Under the pieces are notes generated by a model. That model saw only the letters and a program-made list of their open reading frames with translations, had not been told where the DNA came from and made no database searches. The position numbers and the translations under genes were made by a program. 64,000 nucleotides of DNA from Aldrovandia affinis (lineage: Eukaryota; Chordata; Actinopteri; Notacanthiformes; Halosauridae): positions 716,429 through 780,428 of the forward strand of contig JAINUG010000178.1 in assembly GCA_029706075.1 (NCBI GenBank). The letters are read 5' to 3'. Below, in pieces: positions 24,101 through 32,992 of the stretch (positions within the stretch are counted from its first letter, which is position 1; every line of letters starts with the position of its first letter).

Positions 24101-24512
24101 CCAGATGCAGGGCATGATGGGAGAGGGCAACCCCCGCATGGGGCTGCCCATGCCGGGCCCCGGGCACATGGGGCATCAGGACATGCCCATGGGTAACCCG
24201 GGGCAACACCATGGCATGCGGCCGCCGGGCTTCATGCCCCAGGGCATGATGGGACCTCAGCACCGGATGCTGTCGCCGGGGCAACCCGGGATGATGGGTG
24301 GGCCGGGGATGATGCAGGGCAAAGAGAGGGGCCCGATGTACGGCCACCCAGGCCCCGTGGGCTCGCCCAACATGATGATGTCACTGCACGGGATGGGTGG
24401 CCCCCACCAGACGATGGTGATGTCATCCCAGATGAGGCCGCGCGGCATGGCGGCCGACGTGGGCATGGGCTTCAACCCCGGACCCGGAAACCCAGGGAAC
24501 CTAATGTTCTGA
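7824..24512 (+). CDS. bcl9: BCL9 Wnt co-activator (partial, 6 coding exons, C-terminal 1,255 aa)
   Basis: BCL9 is a nuclear scaffold: HD1 binds the Pygopus PHD finger and HD2 binds beta-catenin, driving TCF target genes. Coding exons 7824-7931, 8635-8821, 12001-12100, 13470-15543, 22643-22927 and 23500-24512 all have GT/AG borders and compatible phases (1,1/2,0,1,1) and join without a stop. HD1 ([11 protein letters not shown]...[11 protein letters not shown]) spans exons 2-3. HD2 ([23 protein letters not shown]) and the HD3-like block ([19 protein letters not shown]) are in exon 4. C-terminal conserved blocks are [19 protein letters not shown] and [17 protein letters not shown]. The end NPGNLMF matches BCL9 rather than BCL9L. 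The first ~130 residues are not in the window. The first visible exon resembles BCL9L (see findings). Confidence 0.95.
7980..8345 (-). repeat. tRNA-derived SINE (family B)
   Basis: On the minus strand there is a tRNA-like head (GGTCTAGCGGTTACAAC-type, then GTTCAATTCCCCGGCC). It is followed by a body ending in TAATTGGCTACTAAATTGGG and an AT-rich tail. About ten copies of this family lie in the window. Confidence 0.7.
8635..8821 (+). CDS. bcl9: bcl9 coding exon (HD1, first half)
   Basis: Acceptor CTCTCAG, donor GTAAGG. It encodes [13 protein letters not shown], a Ser/Pro-rich stretch (SRSSTPSHN) and the first half of the Pygopus-binding HD1 ([12 protein letters not shown]). The last codon (Lys) is split with the next exon. 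Confidence 0.95.
8825..8900. repeat. (GT)n/(GTGC)n microsatellite
   Basis: Alternating GTGTGT and GTGCGTGC repeats directly after the splice donor of the HD1 exon. Confidence 0.85.
9940..10225. promoter_or_regulatory. Candidate intronic enhancer with TALE site
   Basis: A non-repetitive block containing TGATTGACAG at 10122-10131, the consensus for Pbx-Meis/Prep heterodimers. A TAATCC-like site and CTGACAG lie near 10,000. No open frame or repeat similarity is apparent. Regulatory function is an inference from motif content only. Confidence 0.3.
11300..11780 (+). mobile_element. LINE reverse-transcriptase relic
   Basis: Frames give [24 protein letters not shown] and LKSLQWLP, the motif string downstream of the catalytic site in LINE reverse transcriptases. 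Downstream [11 protein letters not shown]-like sequence continues with stops. It differs in sequence from the L2-like copies at 6.5 and 28.8 kb. Confidence 0.6.
12001..12100 (+). CDS. bcl9: bcl9 coding exon (HD1, second half)
   Basis: Acceptor TCCCCCCAG, donor GTAAGA. It encodes [20 protein letters not shown], completing the Pygopus-binding helix of HD1. It ends in phase 0. Confidence 0.95.
12108..12740. repeat. (CA)n microsatellite with ~108-bp higher-order repeat
   Basis: More than 600 bp of CA-rich sequence beginning just after the exon donor. From about 12,440 a larger unit of roughly 108 bp containing CATGGAGACACTCACACCAC appears three times (starts near 12,446, 12,555 and 12,665). The apparent open frames in it are composition artefacts. 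Confidence 0.95.
12890..13110. promoter_or_regulatory. Candidate intronic enhancer with octamer
   Basis: A unique-sequence block carrying a perfect POU octamer ATGCAAAT (13060-13067), a near-octamer CTGCAAATG (13024-13032) and several TAAT homeodomain cores (12950-12990). Function is inferred from motif clustering only. Confidence 0.3.
13470..15543 (+). CDS. bcl9: bcl9 large exon (HD2, HD3, Pro/Gly/Met-rich)
   Basis: Acceptor CGTTTCTCAG, then frame [16 protein letters not shown]2 lies at about 13788-13865 ([20 protein letters not shown]) and keeps the Arg, Leu and Ile positions that contact beta-catenin. HD3 follows at about 14140-14205. The rest is low-complexity Pro/Gly/Met sequence with conserved islands ([29 protein letters not shown]). 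Very GC-rich third positions create long false open frames on both strands. The exon ends GGVEQ before donor GTGATC, a weak donor. Confidence 0.95.
15742..15790 (+). repeat. L2-type LINE/SINE tail fragment
   Basis: Contains AAGTCGCTCTGCATAAGAGC then ATCTGCTAAATG, the tail shared by L2-like LINEs and family-A SINEs. Confidence 0.6.
16127..17718 (+). mobile_element. Tc1-like transposon with both terminal repeats
   Basis: The left end CAGTCAGGTCCATAAATATT pairs with a right end reading TACTTATGGACCTGACTG. A TA precedes the left end; the right flank is TT, a mutated target site. Transposase pieces in order: helix-turn-helix start [12 protein letters not shown] (near 16,460), the second helix-turn-helix ([10 protein letters not shown]-like), [10 protein letters not shown] (16,895), [12 protein letters not shown] (17,195) and [12 protein letters not shown] (17,280). 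At least three frameshifts split the gene, so no functional transposase is made. Confidence 0.9.
17795..17900. repeat. Degenerate telomere-like repeat, left block
   Basis: A G-rich tract built of GGGGTTAGGGGTAGAGG and GGGTTGTGGG units. It resembles (TTAGGG)n and the block at 19,520-19,735, from which it is separated by transposons. Confidence 0.7.
17901..18424 (-). mobile_element. L2-like LINE 3' fragment
   Basis: On the minus strand the last coding part ([32 protein letters not shown]) ends near 18,190. The 3' untranslated region runs down to the tail AGAGCGTTTGCTAAATGC near 17,905. An ATT microsatellite expansion lies at 18,070-18,097. Confidence 0.8.
18425..19500 (-). mobile_element. Tc1-like transposon relic
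   Basis: On the minus strand a transposase start lies at 19,367 ([20 protein letters not shown]), followed by decayed helix-turn-helix and catalytic regions. The third catalytic block ([10 protein letters not shown]) is near 18,625. Stops and frameshifts are frequent. Terminal repeats were not defined. It sits between the L2 fragment and the telomere-like repeat. Confidence 0.75.
19515..19735. repeat. Degenerate telomere-like repeat, right block
   Basis: Repeated GGGTTAGGG, GGGTTATAGGTAGGG and GGGCTAGGG units. The same pattern resumes briefly at 20,026-20,045 after a MITE. Confidence 0.75.
19732..20026. mobile_element. MITE inserted in telomere-like repeat
   Basis: The left end AGGAGTGGGCAATTACTG and right end TTGCCCACTCCTG form imperfect inverted repeats, with a GGAGGGCC/GGCCCTCC pair just inside. 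No coding capacity. It is probably a hAT-type non-autonomous element. Target duplications cannot be judged because the flanks are repetitive. Confidence 0.65.
20470..20850 (-). repeat. tRNA-derived SINE (family B), near full length
   Basis: The minus-strand head contains GGTCTAAGCATTCGC and a B box (GTTCGAAAC). The body passes through CGGCGAGAAGGG-like sequence to the conserved TAATCGGCTACCAAATTGGG and a T-rich terminus. Confidence 0.8.
21264..21430 (+). repeat. tRNA-derived SINE (family A), tail truncated
   Basis: The head TGGTATAATGGTTATGGAAC carries the A box and GGTTCAATTCCC the B box. The body CTTGAGCAAAGTACTTCACC matches the other family-A copies. Confidence 0.75.
22435..22500 (+). repeat. 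tRNA-like SINE head (family C)
   Basis: CTTTAGCTCAGCGGGCTGAT resembles the 5' part of a tRNA with an A box. The same sequence appears reversed at 41,450-41,540. It is too diverged to be a tRNA gene. Confidence 0.5.
22643..22927 (+). CDS. bcl9: bcl9 coding exon ([14 protein letters not shown] block)
   Basis: Acceptor CCCCCCCAG, donor GTGAGA. It encodes [34 protein letters not shown] and [15 protein letters not shown], a near-invariant block of the BCL9 C-terminal half. It enters and leaves in phase 1. Confidence 0.95.
22965..23130 (-). repeat. tRNA-derived SINE (family B), internally deleted
   Basis: Both ends are present on the minus strand: head GCGGTCAAAGCATTCACCCG and the terminal GGCTACCAACA-like region. 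The middle is shortened by more than 150 bp. Confidence 0.65.
23165..23460 (+). repeat. L2-type tail fragments
   Basis: Two tails: AGATAAGAGCGTCTGCTATA near 23,190, and a longer one ending GTCGCTCTGGATAAGAACGT near 23,440. The second is preceded by ~150 bp of L2-like 3' untranslated sequence. Confidence 0.6.
23500..24512 (+). CDS. bcl9: bcl9 last coding exon
   Basis: The acceptor CCCTGCAG continues as [12 protein letters not shown]. Conserved islands are [50 protein letters not shown] and [14 protein letters not shown]. It ends NPGNLMF then TGA, matching the BCL9 C-terminus. Confidence 0.97.
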
Positions 24513-24535
24513 GCTGCTAATGGAGACGAGAGAGT

Positions 24536-24885
24536 AATAAAAACACACTCGCATTTACAGACAAAACAAAAACACTCACATTTACAGACAAAACAAAAAC
24601 ACACTCACATTTACAAAAAAACAAAACACACTCGCATTTACAGACAAAGAACAAAAACACACTCGCATTTACAGACAAAACAAAAACACTCACATTTACA
24701 GACAAAACAAAAACACACTCACATTTACAAAGAACAAAAACACACTCGCATTTACAAAGAACAAAAACACACTCGCATTTACAGACAAAGAACAAAAACA
24801 CACTCGCATTTACAGACAAAGAACAAAAACACACTCACATTTACAGACAAAGAACAAAAACACACTCACATTTACAAAGTACAAG
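24536..24885. repeat. ~26-30 bp minisatellite in bcl9 3' UTR
   Basis: About thirteen units of AACACACTCGCATTTACAGAC with variable A/AAGAAC spacers begin 24 bp after the stop codon. Units differ mainly by CTCGC/CTCAC and by the presence of the GAC ending. Confidence 0.95.
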
Positions 24886-25504
24886 AACTATGTTAAAAAA
24901 TAAAAAATTAAAAATAAAACTTTAACGGGGAAAAGTACAAGAGTAATCAAAGAGGAATATAAATGAGACTTGTAAGCACATGTGTAGCGCGGGACTACAG
25001 GAAACACAGAACGCTCACGCTCCCTGTATGCGAGAAGTGGGGGGTTGGGTGGGGGGGACCTGCATGTGTTGCATCGTGGGTCTGCCCCCCCCCCCAGAAT
25101 GGAGATGCCAAGTGGATGTATACAGAACAAATCGGGTTCTTCTTGAATTATTATTATTATTTTTTCCTTTTTCCCGTTTGGTTTGTTTCATTTCAGAAAC
25201 TCCAGAATGTATGGGATGAATCAACATCGTTAACTCAAAACTGTTCCTAGAACATTTTGAATCCATTTTGTTCTCACTCTGCCGGCTCCTTGAAAAACAG
25301 AAAAGAACATGGAAATGAAGGAATGCCCCAGAGTTTGTTTTTTTAAAGTTTTTTTTAAAAGAAATGATTCATCAAGAAAACAAATAAAAATATCAAAAAA
25401 TGAAATAAAGACAAAAAAACAACTAAATTGCAAAGGAACTCCATTTTGTCACAATTTGCACCGTTTTTTGCTGTACGTTTACGTCTCGATCTGTTCCTTC
25501 CAGA

Positions 25505-25510
25505 AATAAA
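25505..25510 (+). terminator. bcl9: Candidate polyadenylation signal
   Basis: AATAAA about 1 kb after the bcl9 stop, in an AT-rich unique region. Confidence 0.4.
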
Positions 25511-26272
25511 AAGCTCTTTGTATTCGTGTACTGTAATTGTATTGTAAAAGGGATTTTAGCAGTGACTTCTATGTTTTGTTTTTTTCATCTTTATTTTTAA
25601 GTGTCTACAAAGGAAGAGCTCAGACAATTTTGATTTTGTTAGATTTTGCTTTTATTTGATTTTCGATTTTGGTTTTGCTTTGTAACTCCAGTGTATAACA
25701 AACCAAACTATGACCTCATACGGATAATAGTATTATCAAAAAAAAAGCACAAACTCTGATTAACTAAAGAAAAGACAACATGTCTCTTCTCCTCTTTCAT
25801 TGTAGAGAAACACACCTTGGATACAGTACACGGAGGAAAACGTGTCTGCTATGCACAGTGTGTTCACTGGCTTTGTGTGTGTGTGTGGGGGGATCACATT
25901 GAGTCGGTCACGACCCCCCCTGTCTTTGCTGGACAGTCAGCTTGGCCTCCGGGTCCAAAAATTCATCGTTAGGGCAGTGAAAATATTACGGTCTTTGTTA
26001 TTATTATTTTTTATTTTACTGTGTATCGTTACTCAAGACTACCCCCCAGAGTGTGCAACACAAACCAGACAAGGTCAGGGGTTCGAGGAGTTCAAATTCT
26101 AGAATTTTATTATAAAAAATTAAAAAAACTGAAAATGTACAAGGGGAAAAAAAAAGCAAAATAAAAATGTTTGTTTTGTTCTCTCCTTCCCTCCCCCTGT
26201 GTAAACTTGTCACGTGTATCTCCGTGGACTTTGGTACAGAACCACTTCCCAGGGCTGTGCTGTCGGAAGGCA

Positions 26273-26278
26273 AATAAA
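26273..26278 (+). terminator. bcl9: Candidate distal polyadenylation signal
   Basis: AATAAA followed by a GT-rich stretch (TTGTTTGGT), a typical downstream element. Confidence 0.4.
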
Positions 26279-26624
26279 ATATATTGTTTGGTATAAAGCG
26301 CCCTGCGGTTGTGCGTTTTTCTTGCTCCCCCGGCGGCGGCGCGTGCGTTTCGGTGAGGCTCACACCTGGTGCCCGCCTGGCACGTGGGGCATCCATGTAG
26401 GCGTATAAAAACTCAGAACAATGCGTCCCAAATTAACTCTGAATTACAGCCAGTTATGGATCGGAGATGGGTGTTCTCAGTGTGTTTGTGGCTGGCTTGG
26501 CCCGCTGGCTTGGCCCACCAGCTTAAGCACAAGAAACGTAAAAGAAAAAGGTGTTTTATTTTTGGGGAGAACCAATAGCCTCCTAAAAAAGAAAAGTTTG
26601 AGAAGAGTGTGAGCTACCTATTGC

Positions 26625-26695
26625 GGTCGTGGTTTTAAACCCGACTGCGTCAGTCCGACTCTGGCCGGGAGCCCCGGTCGGGGGCGGCATTTGGC
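26625..26695 (+). repeat. SINE family B head fragment
   Basis: Contains GTCCGACTCTGGCCGGGAG, the segment just after the tRNA-like head, in plus orientation. It is followed at once by a reversed copy. Confidence 0.55.
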
Positions 26696-26704
26696 TGTCA
26701 AAAA

Positions 26705-27070
26705 ACATTTTTTGTTTGTTTTTCAGATTTCCCGCCCCCCCCGTCTTTCTCCAAATTTGGTAGCCAATTACACCCTCTATTTTGTTTCGATTTACCCTCC
26801 CCACACGAGTCCACAGCTCCTCTCTACAAGGCAAGCTAATTCTCAGAGGGAAGCGAACTCCATTTCCTTCGAGATGGAATTCGCCCACCCATGTTCTGGA
26901 GACTCCCTTACATGCTTCACGGCAAACTCGAGCCGGCTCACCCTCCCCCCCTTCCCCTGGGGCAGATAGCCAGATCCCGCCCCCCGATTGTGGCTGACGA
27001 CCAGGGCTGGTCTGGTAGAGACAGGTTTCGAACCCCGTCCCTAACAGGCAGCGCACACCATATCGGACCA
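26705..27070 (-). repeat. SINE family B, near full length
   Basis: Minus-strand copy with head GGTTCGAAACCTG-like B box (near 27,025) and terminal GGTGTAATTGGCTACCAAAT (near 26,760). Confidence 0.75.
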
Positions 27071-27439
27071 GCCAAAATACTGTGCGTAGAATGAATATTC
27101 TAAATTAATTTAAGGTCTTTAAATCAGTCACATCAGGTTTCAGAACAGTTCTCAGATAATTCTTTCATTTTCTGTAATCCACTATGGCAAATGATTCCTT
27201 TTGGAAGAGGTTCCATTTTTAATTGATTTATTGATAGACCTACAGTCCTGAATGCTGAAAGTGTGAACACCTGGTCATTGAAACTAAACCATTTGTGGAA
27301 AAGGGAGAAGAGTCCATACACAAAGAAAATGGCAATGAGCCAAACCTACATTGTGTTCAAATCTGTTTTGTGTATAAAACCCATGGAACTTAGATCCATT
27401 AAGGATTTTCAGAGATTAATCCACAGAGAACCGGGCAGT

Positions 27440-27565
27440 GGCCCAGGCACTCGCCCGGATCACAAGTTGCCCACTGCGGCTGGGGTTCGGTTCTATGGCT
27501 GCGCCAGTCCGGCTCTGGCCGGGAGTGCCACACGGGGGCACTCCAGGACCAAGGTACTGCCCTAT
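27440..27565 (+). repeat. SINE family B head fragment
   Basis: Plus-strand CACAAGTTGCCCACTGCGGC followed by CCAGTCCGGCTCTGGCCGGG. The 3' half is missing. Confidence 0.6.
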
Positions 27566-27639
27566 GCAGTGAAATAGCCCTTCTTAAACAAGGGACACCC
27601 CTCAGTCCTCCACATTTCTCCCCCTGCTTTAATCCTTTG

Positions 27640-28567
27640 ACTTCACCATGGGTGAATCCCCATCCACCCACAAGGCCGGCAAACAACTGGACCTGGTATT
27701 CACTAGGAACTGCACCTCACCCAACATTGTAGTAGTAGGCCCTCTTCATGTGTCTGACCACTGCTTTCTGTCTTTTTCCCCTCCCCCTCCCCCTGTACCT
27801 AAACCCTCTTCACCTCCCCCTACTGTTTCTGTCCGTTGCATCCTCCGCTCTCTCTCCCCCGCTGCCCTGTCTGCTACTGTCCTATCATCCCTTCCCTCTA
27901 CTGATACCTTCTCTCAGCTACCTGTTGAGGAAGCCTCGTCCACTCTACTGTCCTCTCTCTCCTCCTCCTTTGATTCACTCTGTCCTCTCTCCACTAAGCC
28001 TGCTCGTTTCCTACCCCCCCAACCCCTGGCTAACTGACTGCATTTGGGCCACTCCACAGAAACTGCTCTACTTGCGGTCACTGAGGCTCTCCACTCGGCA
28101 AAGTCTCAGTCAGGTCGAGGAGGAGGAGGACGACGGAGCTATCAGCTGCATTCGACACCGTGGACCACCAGATCCTGCTCTCATCTCTCGTCGAGATGAG
28201 AATCTCTGGATCTGCACTGGCATGATTCAAATCATACCTGGCTGACCGGTCCTACCAGGTGGCCTGGAGAGGATCCCTCTCCTCTCCCCACACCCTCTAT
28301 ACCAGAGTCCCGCAGGGCTCGGTGCTAGGCCCCCTCCTATTCTCCCTGTATACTAAGTCACTTGGTTCGGTTATCTCTGCTCATGGTTTTTCATACCACT
28401 GCTTAGCTGATGACACTCAACTCTTTCTCTCCTTACATTTACATTTTAAGCATTTAGCAGACGCTCTTATCCAGAGCGACTTACAAGATGTGCATTAATA
28501 CAAGGTAAGAACATCATTGCAGGCGTCTGCGTATCATACCTGTAACACTGGGAAAGAAAAGGTCAGT

Positions 28568-28606
<39 letters not shown>

Positions 28607-29259
28607 TATAGTGTAGAACAAGTAAACAGTGGTGACGACAGATTGACTAGATGGACAGTGATCAGTGGTAGTGGTAGTGGAGTCTACCTTCTGACTCCTT
28701 CGGAGTCCTTCTGAGACCCAGGTTCTGGTGCATGTCTGCATGTCTGGCCGACATCTCTGCATGGATGTCCACCCACCACCTGAAGCTGAACCTGGGGAAG
28801 ACAGATCTGCTCTTCCTCCCAGCGAAGAGCTCTCCGATGATTGATGCCTCAGTCACCGTGGAAGGCTCCATAGTGTCTCCGTCCCAATCTGCCAGGAGTC
28901 TCGGAGTGACCCTGGACAACCAGCTGTGCTTCTCGGACCACATCGCAGCGATCACCTGGACCTGCCAATTTTCCCTCCACAACATCTGGAGGATCCGACC
29001 GTTCCTCACCCAAGAGGCCACACAACTCCTGGTCCAGGCCCTGGTGATCTCACACCAGGACTACTGCAATTCCCTGCTGGCAGGCTTACTGGCCTGTGCC
29101 ATCAAGCCACTGCAACTGGTGCAGAATGCTGCCACGTAGCTAGTGTTCAACCAACCCAAGTTCACGCATGTCACCCCACTACTCACCTCTCTGCACTACC
29201 TCCCTATCACAGCAGCATCAAATTTAAATCATTGGTGCTGGCTTACCAAGCCACTAGAG
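27640..29259 (+). mobile_element. L2-like LINE, degenerate, with nested insertion
   Basis: Reads in order: the end of an APE-type endonuclease (LDLVFTRNCTS, VSDHCFLSF), decayed linker, RT core ([35 protein letters not shown], the Y/LADD catalytic box), then MSTHHLKLNLGKTDLLFLP, SLGVTLDNQLCF and LQLVQNAAT. Frameshifts and stops make it inactive. At 28,436-28,690 a reversed L2 tail splits it just after the catalytic box. A hAT terminus cuts its 3' end at 29,260. Confidence 0.85.
28436..28690 (-). repeat. Reversed L2 tail nested in the LINE
   Basis: AAGCATTTAGCAGACGCTCT then ACTTACAAGATGTGCATTAA is the reverse complement of the L2-like 3' end. It contains a poly-T run of about 36 at 28,567-28,600. 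It lies inside a LINE of opposite orientation. Confidence 0.8.
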
Positions 29260-29460
29260 CAGGGGTCGGCAACCTGCGGCTCCGGAGCCGCATGCGGCTC
29301 TTTCATCCTTATGCTCACGGCTCCGTGGCTTCTTGGGAAAATTATAATTATCCAATTGAATCGAAAATCCGAGGCAATAATAATTTTTCGTTGCAAAGCG
29401 ATTTTCATGCTTTGAACATGAAAACATTTGCCTGCCTACCAAGCTAAATAGCGAACGTTA
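29260..29460. mobile_element. hAT element terminus
   Basis: CAGGGGTCGGCAACCTGCGG begins at 29,260 and is followed by GAGCCGCATGCGGCTCTTTC. It matches the terminus of the hAT element at 44,296. The left flank CACTAGAG fits the hAT target consensus. The opposite end was not found, so the extent is a guess. Confidence 0.6.
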
Positions 29461-29689
29461 CTTAACAGTTGTTGCGAGCCAGCCAACTAATAAAGAAAAT
29501 GTTGCTAGCTGAATATTGACCAGTTCATAAACAATTTGTTTATGCTGTTAGCTTGCTAGCTAGGTAAACTCTGGATAATTCTGACATTTACTAAGCCAGC
29601 TGCCTAACATTAGCTGTCTTGCTATAATCAAAATCTGATTGGTTGAAGCAACAGTTTGATCAACACTTATTTTATGCTACAGGGCCTGC

Positions 29690-29949
29690 AGAACTGATTG
29701 TGAAGGCCTCCAGGCAGATTTATTTGACCCTGGCAACAAATGATGGCTGAAATGTGATTGGTTAAATGCTTTAATATGAAAATACACGTCTGGAAGCAGC
29801 GCAACCAGAAAAGCTATGAAAGGAAGCGGACAGACCATTTGGAATTATTTAATAAGTATTCATGGAAAAAATATAATTAACATCAGTCTGTGATTCAGAT
29901 ATTTTTTAGGCCAGCAGAGGCCTTGCAGGCCCTGACGGCCCACCACTGG
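29690..29949. mobile_element. Possible non-autonomous DNA element
   Basis: The right end GGCCCTGACGGCCCACCACTG resembles a hAT-type terminus. The left side has CAGGGCCTGCAGAACTGATT, an imperfect counterpart. No coding capacity. Confidence 0.35.
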
Positions 29950-30041
29950 TTTATATGCAGATATTGCACAGAACACGTGACGGAACAAATATGTCACATT
30001 TCCAGTTTGTGGTCATGCGGGTACATAGAAAATGCTAAGTA

Positions 30042-31601
30042 CAGCCGTGGCCAAAAGTTTTGAGAATGACACAAGTATTGGTTTTCACAAAGTTTGCTGC
30101 TTCAGTGTTTTTAGATCTTTTGTCATATGTTACTATGGTATACTGAAGTATAATTACAAGCATTTCACAAGTGTCAAAGGCTTTTTTATTGACAATTACA
30201 TTAAGTTTATGCAAAGAGTCAATATTTGCAGTGTTGACCCTTCTTTTTCAAGACCTCTGCAATTCGCCCTGGCATGCTGTCAATTAACTTCTGGGCCACA
30301 TGGGCTGATGGCAGCCCATTCTTGCATAATCAATGCTTGGAGTTTGTCAGAATTTGTGGGTTTTTGTTTGTCCACCCGCCACTTGAGGATTGACCACAAG
30401 TTCTCAATGGGATTAAGGTCTGGGAGTTTCTGGCCATGGACCCAAAACTTCGATGTTTTGTTCCCCGAGCCACTTAGTTATCACTTTTTGCCTTATGGCA
30501 AGGTGCTCCATCATGCTGGAAAAGGCATTGTTCGTCACCAAACTGTTCTTGGATGGTTGGGAGAAGTTGCTCTCGAGGATGTTTTGGTACCATTCTTTAT
30601 TCATGGCTGTGTTCTTGGCAAAATTGTGAGTGAGCCCACTCCCTTGGCTGAGAAGCAACCCCACACATGAATGGTCTCAGGATGCTTTACTGTTGGCATA
30701 ACACAGGACTGATGGTAGCGCTCACCTTTTCTTCTCCGGACAAGCTTTTTCCAGATGCCCCAAATAATCGGAAAGGGGATTCATCAGAGAAAATGACTTT
30801 ACCCCAGTCCTCAGCAGTCCAATCCCTGTACCTTTTGCAGAATATCAGTCTGTCCCTGATGTTTTCCTGGAGAGAAGTGGCTTCTTTGCTGCCCTTCTTG
30901 ACACCAGGCCATCCTCCAAAAGTTCGCTCACTGTGCGTGCAGATGCACTCACACCTGCCTGCTGCCATTCCTGAGCAAGCTCTGCACTGGTGGTGCCCCG
31001 ATCCCGCAGCTGAATCAACTTTAGGAGACGGTCCTGGCGCTTGCTGGACTTTCTTGGGCGCCCTGAAGCCTTCTTTTTCACAACAATTGAACCTCTCTCC
31101 TTGAAGTTCTTGATGATCCGATAAATGGTTGATTTAGGTGCAATCTTACTAGCAGCAATATCCTTGCCTGTGAAGCCCTTTTTGTGCAAAGCAATGATGA
31201 CTGCACGTGTTTCCTTGCAGGTAACCATGGTTAACAGAGGAAGAACAATGATTTCAAGCACCACCCTCCTTTTAAAGCTTCCAGTCTGTTATTCTAACTC
31301 AATCAGCATGACAGAGTGATCGCCAGCCTTGTCCTCATCAACACTCTCACCTGTGTTAACGAGAGAATCACTGACATGATGTCAGCTATTCCTTTTGTGG
31401 CAGGCTGAAATGCAGTGTAAATGTTTTTGGGGGATTAAGTTCATTTTCATGGCAAAGAGGGACTTTGCAATTAATTGCAATTCATCTGATCACTCTTCAT
31501 AACATTCTGGAGTATATGCAAATTGCCATCATAAAAACTGAGGCAGCAGACTTTGTGAAAATTAATATTTGTGTCATTCTCAAAACTTTTGGCCATGGGT
31601 G
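30042..31601 (-). mobile_element. Tc1-like transposon with both ends
   Basis: Ends CAGCCGTGGCCAAAAGTTTT and its near complement AAAACTTTTGGCCATGGGTG form inverted repeats flanked by TA (30040-30041 and 31602-31603). The minus-strand transposase starts near 31,228 with MVTCKETRAVIIALHKKG. It keeps an open helix-turn-helix region (STIYRIIKNFKERGS, GRPRKSS), then shifts frame before DWGKVIFSDESPFRLFG (30,800) and again before the C-terminal SNFSQPSKNS. The sequence TACATAGAAAATG flanks both sides. The copy is inactive. Confidence 0.9.
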
Positions 31602-31719
31602 TACATAGAAAATGTTTCATGTTAACTTTGTGAATTACTTATGAGATTGTAAACATGTGCAGATATTTGTTCGCTGTGGAATAATGTTTATCATATATGC
31701 TGGCTGTGGATTTTCACAT

Positions 31720-31890
31720 TTTTAGGCATTTAGCAGACACTCTGAGCCACATACACAGTTTACATTTCTTTACATACAATCCATTCATAAAGAAGAATAT
31801 TTATGGAGGAAATTCAGATTAAATACACAATGACAATGTCCCATCTGGGAATAAAACCTGCAACCTCTAGCCATACTACGTTGCCACCAC
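31720..31890 (-). repeat. SINE family A, diverged
   Basis: TTTAGGCATTTAGCAGACAC tail on the left. The tRNA-like head (AACCTGCAACC region) is on the right, in minus orientation. Confidence 0.6.
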
Positions 31891-32084
31891 AATTAAAAAA
31901 AAGGGCAAATGAAAATCATTTGACTAGGTTATGCATCTTTAAATTAAATGCATTTTTACTATCTTCCATTGATTGTTGGCCTATTCTAGAGCTTAATATA
32001 TTCAAACTAAATTAAAATGTCTCCTATCTTTAATGTCCCATAATATATTCAAACTATATTCAATCGCCAATCACAGACCCCGAA

Positions 32085-32150
32085 CTGAACTCCCGGCCAG
32101 AGCTGATGCCACCTGGACTTGAACCCAGGCTGCAGTGGGCAACCTGAATT
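32085..32150 (-). repeat. SINE family B fragment
   Basis: CTCCCGGCCAGAGCTGATGC and GCTGCAGTGGGCAACCTG match the head region of the family in minus orientation. Confidence 0.55.
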
Positions 32151-32624
32151 TAGGACAATAATAATAATGATAATAAGTACTTTATTTATGCTGCTTTATG
32201 TACATGGGGTGCAAAGTGCTTCCCAGGTAAGCCGAGGAGTGAAACAGGAGGACCATCAGGTAGGTAGGGAATCAACAGTTCCTCCAAGTAATCCGGGCGA
32301 AATCGTGTAGCGCTTTTATCAATAAAATCTTAAATCAATTGCCTTTACTGGTCGCGTAATATGCAAGAGTTATGCAAATTAAAACAAAGTTATCAAGTTG
32401 GAGTTTCCTTTAGGCCATTTCTTTATTCAGAATAAATAAAAACGATTACCTGTATTTACAGTATGCAAACCTAAGTAATGTATATTAGAGCTGATTTCCT
32501 CTATTCTGTTTATTACAGTATACAGTAGCCTACACTACTGTATACACATTTAAAAATATACTAAAAATGTTATAAAATGTTAAATGTAAATTAAAAAAAA
32601 TAAAAATAATAATACAAATGAAAA

Positions 32625-32815
32625 AAGGTCACTAACCTTTTCCTTCCCAGTGTTACAGGTATGGTACGCAGATGCCTGCAATGATGTCTATCGCTGTATT
32701 CCTGCACTGATCTCGTGCGCTAACTATGATTGTTCCTACCATGTATTAATGCACATTGTGTAAGTCACTCTGGATAAGAGCGCCTGCTAAATGCTTAAAA
32801 TGTAAAAATGTTATA
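32625..32815 (+). repeat. L2-like LINE tail
   Basis: CTTCCCAGTGTTACAGGTAT through GTCACTCTGGATAAGAGCGC to a short A-rich end, the 3' ~190 bp of the L2-like element. Confidence 0.75.
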
Positions 32816-32992
32816 AATGGTGCAAAGGTGACATTAAAACAATATCTAAAGACAGTTGACACAAACCCACTAACAGTTCAGTATGCTTGAAATATCGGTA
32901 AGGGGCGGCTCCTCGCTTATCGACCAATTCGTTTAACGACCTAGTCGTAGGAACGGACCTCGGTCGTTAAGTGAGGAGTTACGTGAGATTGG

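Larger units (their letters stand above)
24513..26280 (+). other. bcl9: bcl9 3' UTR (probable extent)
   Basis: After the minisatellite the sequence is AT-rich and unique. AATAAA signals lie at 25505-25510 and 26273-26278. The true transcript end cannot be fixed without RNA data. Confidence 0.55.

Noticed and set aside
23318-24347. Other-frame and antisense frames over the last bcl9 exon
   Set aside because: Same GC-bias artefact. Only the frame ending NPGNLMF matches BCL9.
24536-24885. CRISPR-like array
   Set aside because: Units are directly adjacent minisatellite copies without unique spacers, in a vertebrate 3' UTR.
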